From the NCBI GenBank assembly GCA_016185915.1, contig JACPMP010000098.1:1-7099 (forward strand): a stretch of DNA of 7,099 nt. The letters run 5' to 3'. Made by a program: the position numbers and the translations under genes. Below, piece after piece: positions 5,448-7,099 of the stretch. The stretch comes from Candidatus Woesearchaeota archaeon. Its GTDB lineage: Archaea > Nanobdellota > Nanobdellia > Woesearchaeales > GW2011-AR4. Positions within the stretch are counted from its first letter, which is position 1; every line of letters starts with the position of its first letter. The notes beneath the pieces were generated by a model. It made no database searches and had not been told where the DNA came from. It was given only the letters and a program-made list of their open reading frames with translations.

Positions 5448-6983
5448 ATGAGCAAAATAAAAAAAGCATTGATGGTTTTTATTGTACTTTTGCATTTAAT
5501 TAGTTTTGTTTACGCACAGGATTATGCATTGTTCTCAGGAAAGTTTTATGACTTGAGAGGAGGAGAAGAAAAAATTGAATTTGACTTTTATAATGCAACA
5601 TACAATATTTGCGAGAACGAGAAAAAAACAATTCCTATCTTAATTGTAAATAAAGAAGCAATTGACAATAAATATACTTTAACGGCTCTTGGAGCAAGCT
5701 GGATTAGCTTGAATGTAAAAGAATTTTCATTGCCAAGAAAACAAAGCGGTGTAGTATTCTTAGATTTAACCCCGGGGCAAAACAGTGATGGAAATTATAA
5801 TATAAAAATTAATACATTGCCTTCTATTGGAAATACTAAAAGGGAATTAAATCTCAATATAAATGTTGAAAAATGTTATTCTTTAAATTTAGAACTTGAA
5901 AAAGAAGAGGATAAAGTTTGCGGCGGAATAAAAAAGCAATATGGCGGAGAAATAATAAATGAAGGAAAACAAAAAAGTGATATCCAGTTAAATGTCAATG
6001 GGCCAAATTGGATCAATGTCGATAAAGACATTTTTTCCGTTGCTGCAAGCGATAAGCAAAAATTTGAATTAAATGCGGATGTTCCATCAAATGCAAAAGG
6101 TGTTTTCAATGTAATTCTTAATGCGGCAATAAAAAATCTGCCGTCAATAAAATTAGAAAAAAAATTAAACATAGAGGTTGTGCCTAAATATGACTGCTAT
6201 AAAGCTGATGTTATAACTGATGCAAAGATAGCAAATTATTATTCCAATTTTTATGCACCAATAAAGATAAGGAATAGCGGCATAAAGCAGGCAGATTATG
6301 ATATTAGCTTGGAAGCGCCAAACTGGATTTCTATAGAGCCAAAAAAATTAACAATAAATCCAGGACAGCTTGGCAATTTGAATTTGAATATAAACCCGGA
6401 TATAGGTGTTGCTGAGGGAACTTATGCCGCAAAAATACTCATAAAATATGAAGACATGGTCTATTCCAAAAATATTAATGTTGTTTTGAGCAAAAACCGA
6501 TTTTTGAGGGGAGCAAAATCATTTTTTATTTTTTATCAGTATTACATTTACGTTGCATTATTTATTTTGCTTTTTTTATTTATTTTCAGACGACAAATAT
6601 CAGATAAAATTAAAACAACATATAAAAATTATAAAATCAAGCGTTCTAGGCTAAAAGCTTTGGAAGCAGCAAGAAAAGCACGACAAAAGAAAATAAAGAA
6701 AACAAAAAAAGAAGCTAAAGAAGTAAAAAAGTCAGAATTTATAGTGGAGAAGATAAAGCATGATTGGATTTATCTTCTGATTGGGCTGACAGCAATCGCT
6801 TTGTTTTTGTTCTTTTTAATTTATCAATTTGATTTTCCAATATCAAAGGAAATTGTGAAAAATTATTATTTATATTTTGTTACCGGAGTTATAGTTTCTT
6901 TGATGATAATTTTTATTGTTGAATTCTATAAGCCTTTAGCCAATTCATTAAGAAATATAGAAAGATCAAAAAAGAAAAAATAA
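5448..6983 (+). CDS. Secreted NEW3-like (COG1470-type) protein with three C-terminal membrane helices
   Basis: The protein has 511 residues from the ATG at 5448. The frame stays open to a TTG at 5373, but those 25 extra residues precede a clear signal peptide (1-23: MSKIKK, hydrophobic core, ...FVYA), so the ATG is preferred. Three beta domains of about 105 residues follow, each with a Trp motif: ASW (W85), PNW (W188) and PNW (W293), then a G-x-Y/F-x-[VI] strand as in NEW3 domains. Cysteines 55 and 143 bracket domain 1, and 158 and 250 bracket domain 2, which suggests one disulfide per domain; domain 3 has none. Helices are at about 359-380, 440-459 and 472-492. The cytoplasmic loop 381-438 is highly basic (about 24 K/R against 7 D/E) and probably helical. 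The C-terminus is KKKK. It has a single sequon, N49-A-T. The function is unknown; an envelope scaffold or a partner of the upstream surface protein is the best inference. Confidence 0.88.
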   Translation: MSKIKKALMVFIVLLHLISFVYAQDYALFSGKFYDLRGGEEKIEFDFYNATYNICENEKKTIPILIVNKEAIDNKYTLTALGASWISLNVKEFSLPRKQSGVVFLDLTPGQNSDGNYNIKINTLPSIGNTKRELNLNINVEKCYSLNLELEKEEDKVCGGIKKQYGGEIINEGKQKSDIQLNVNGPNWINVDKDIFSVAASDKQKFELNADVPSNAKGVFNVILNAAIKNLPSIKLEKKLNIEVVPKYDCYKADVITDAKIANYYSNFYAPIKIRNSGIKQADYDISLEAPNWISIEPKKLTINPGQLGNLNLNINPDIGVAEGTYAAKILIKYEDMVYSKNINVVLSKNRFLRGAKSFFIFYQYYIYVALFILLFLFIFRRQISDKIKTTYKNYKIKRSRLKALEAARKARQKKIKKTKKEAKEVKKSEFIVEKIKHDWIYLLIGLTAIALFLFFLIYQFDFPISKEIVKNYYLYFVTGVIVSLMIIFIVEFYKPLANSLRNIERSKKKK

Positions 6984-7005
6984 AGTGGGGACGCAGGGAG
7001 TTTCC

Positions 7006-7022
7006 AGAGTTAAGCTCTTTTT
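7006..7022 (+). terminator. Possible terminator after the 511-residue protein gene
   Basis: AGAG (7006-7009) pairs with CTCT (7015-7018) around a 5-nt loop, with a possible extra T-G pair, and runs into TTTTT. It lies 23 nt after the stop codon. The stem is short, so confidence is modest. Confidence 0.35.
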
Positions 7023-7099
7023 GAACCCTGATTAATCGGTGTCTTCATTTCATCGTCTTGCGACTCATATCTCCATGTCTAACGCGAGCAACTTTTGAA
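7023..7099. other. Unassigned right-edge sequence
   Basis: This stretch is visibly less A+T-rich than the rest of the window and has no complete gene. On the minus strand, one frame is open from 7098 to a TGA at 7045-7047 and reads SKVARVRHGDMSRKTMK, which could be the tail of a gene entering from the right, convergent with the 511-residue protein. Seventeen codons are too few to support a product. A plus-strand frame is also open from 7025 to the edge but lacks an ATG. Confidence 0.2.

Noticed and set aside
6984..7099. tRNA, C/D-box RNA or SRP-type RNA at the right edge
   Set aside because: GTTCAAA- and CTGA-like fragments occur, but no acceptor stem, cloverleaf or properly spaced C/D boxes could be assembled.

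Overview
The window looks like chromosomal DNA from an archaeon, probably a DPANN lineage of the Woesearchaeota/Pacearchaeota/Nanoarchaeota kind. This is inferred from the gene content: an STT3/AglB-type oligosaccharyltransferase, a geranylgeranyl-reductase-family flavoprotein, and secreted proteins anchored by C-terminal membrane helices. Archaeal promoter structure supports it: BRE/TATA boxes sit about 25-27 bp before start codons, giving leaderless or very short-leader mRNAs. The DNA is strongly A+T-rich. The exact lineage cannot be fixed from the sequence alone.

Layout. Positions 1-1582 (minus strand) hold the first 527 codons of an STT3/AglB oligosaccharyltransferase that runs off the left edge. 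It has an unusual N-terminal cytoplasmic extension made of four or five copies of a short 'SIDFSKIKxFFKSD' module. Positions 1634-2725 (minus strand) hold a 363-residue geranylgeranyl-reductase-family FAD oxidoreductase, 51 bp upstream of STT3 and probably co-transcribed with it. Positions 2726-2854 are a compact divergent promoter region. Positions 2855-5275 (plus strand) encode an 806-residue secreted, membrane-anchored protein with four tandem repeats of about 115 residues followed by two further beta-rich domains. Positions 5276-5447 are non-coding, with a potential branched RNA fold and a hairpin plus T-tract. Positions 5448-6983 (plus strand) encode a 511-residue secreted protein with three repeated Trp-containing beta domains and three C-terminal membrane helices separated by a very basic cytoplasmic segment. 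Positions 6984-7099 carry a possible terminator and otherwise unassigned, less A+T-rich DNA.

How the genes may work together (inference). The flavoprotein may saturate isoprene units of archaeal lipids or of the dolichol-type glycan carrier. STT3 transfers glycan from that carrier to asparagines of exported proteins. The two plus-strand genes encode large cell-surface proteins of the sort such a system could decorate or that could form the envelope. The locus therefore reads as a cell-envelope/N-glycosylation neighbourhood. Against a simple enzyme-substrate picture, each of the two surface proteins has only one N-x-S/T sequon, far fewer than its asparagine content would predict.
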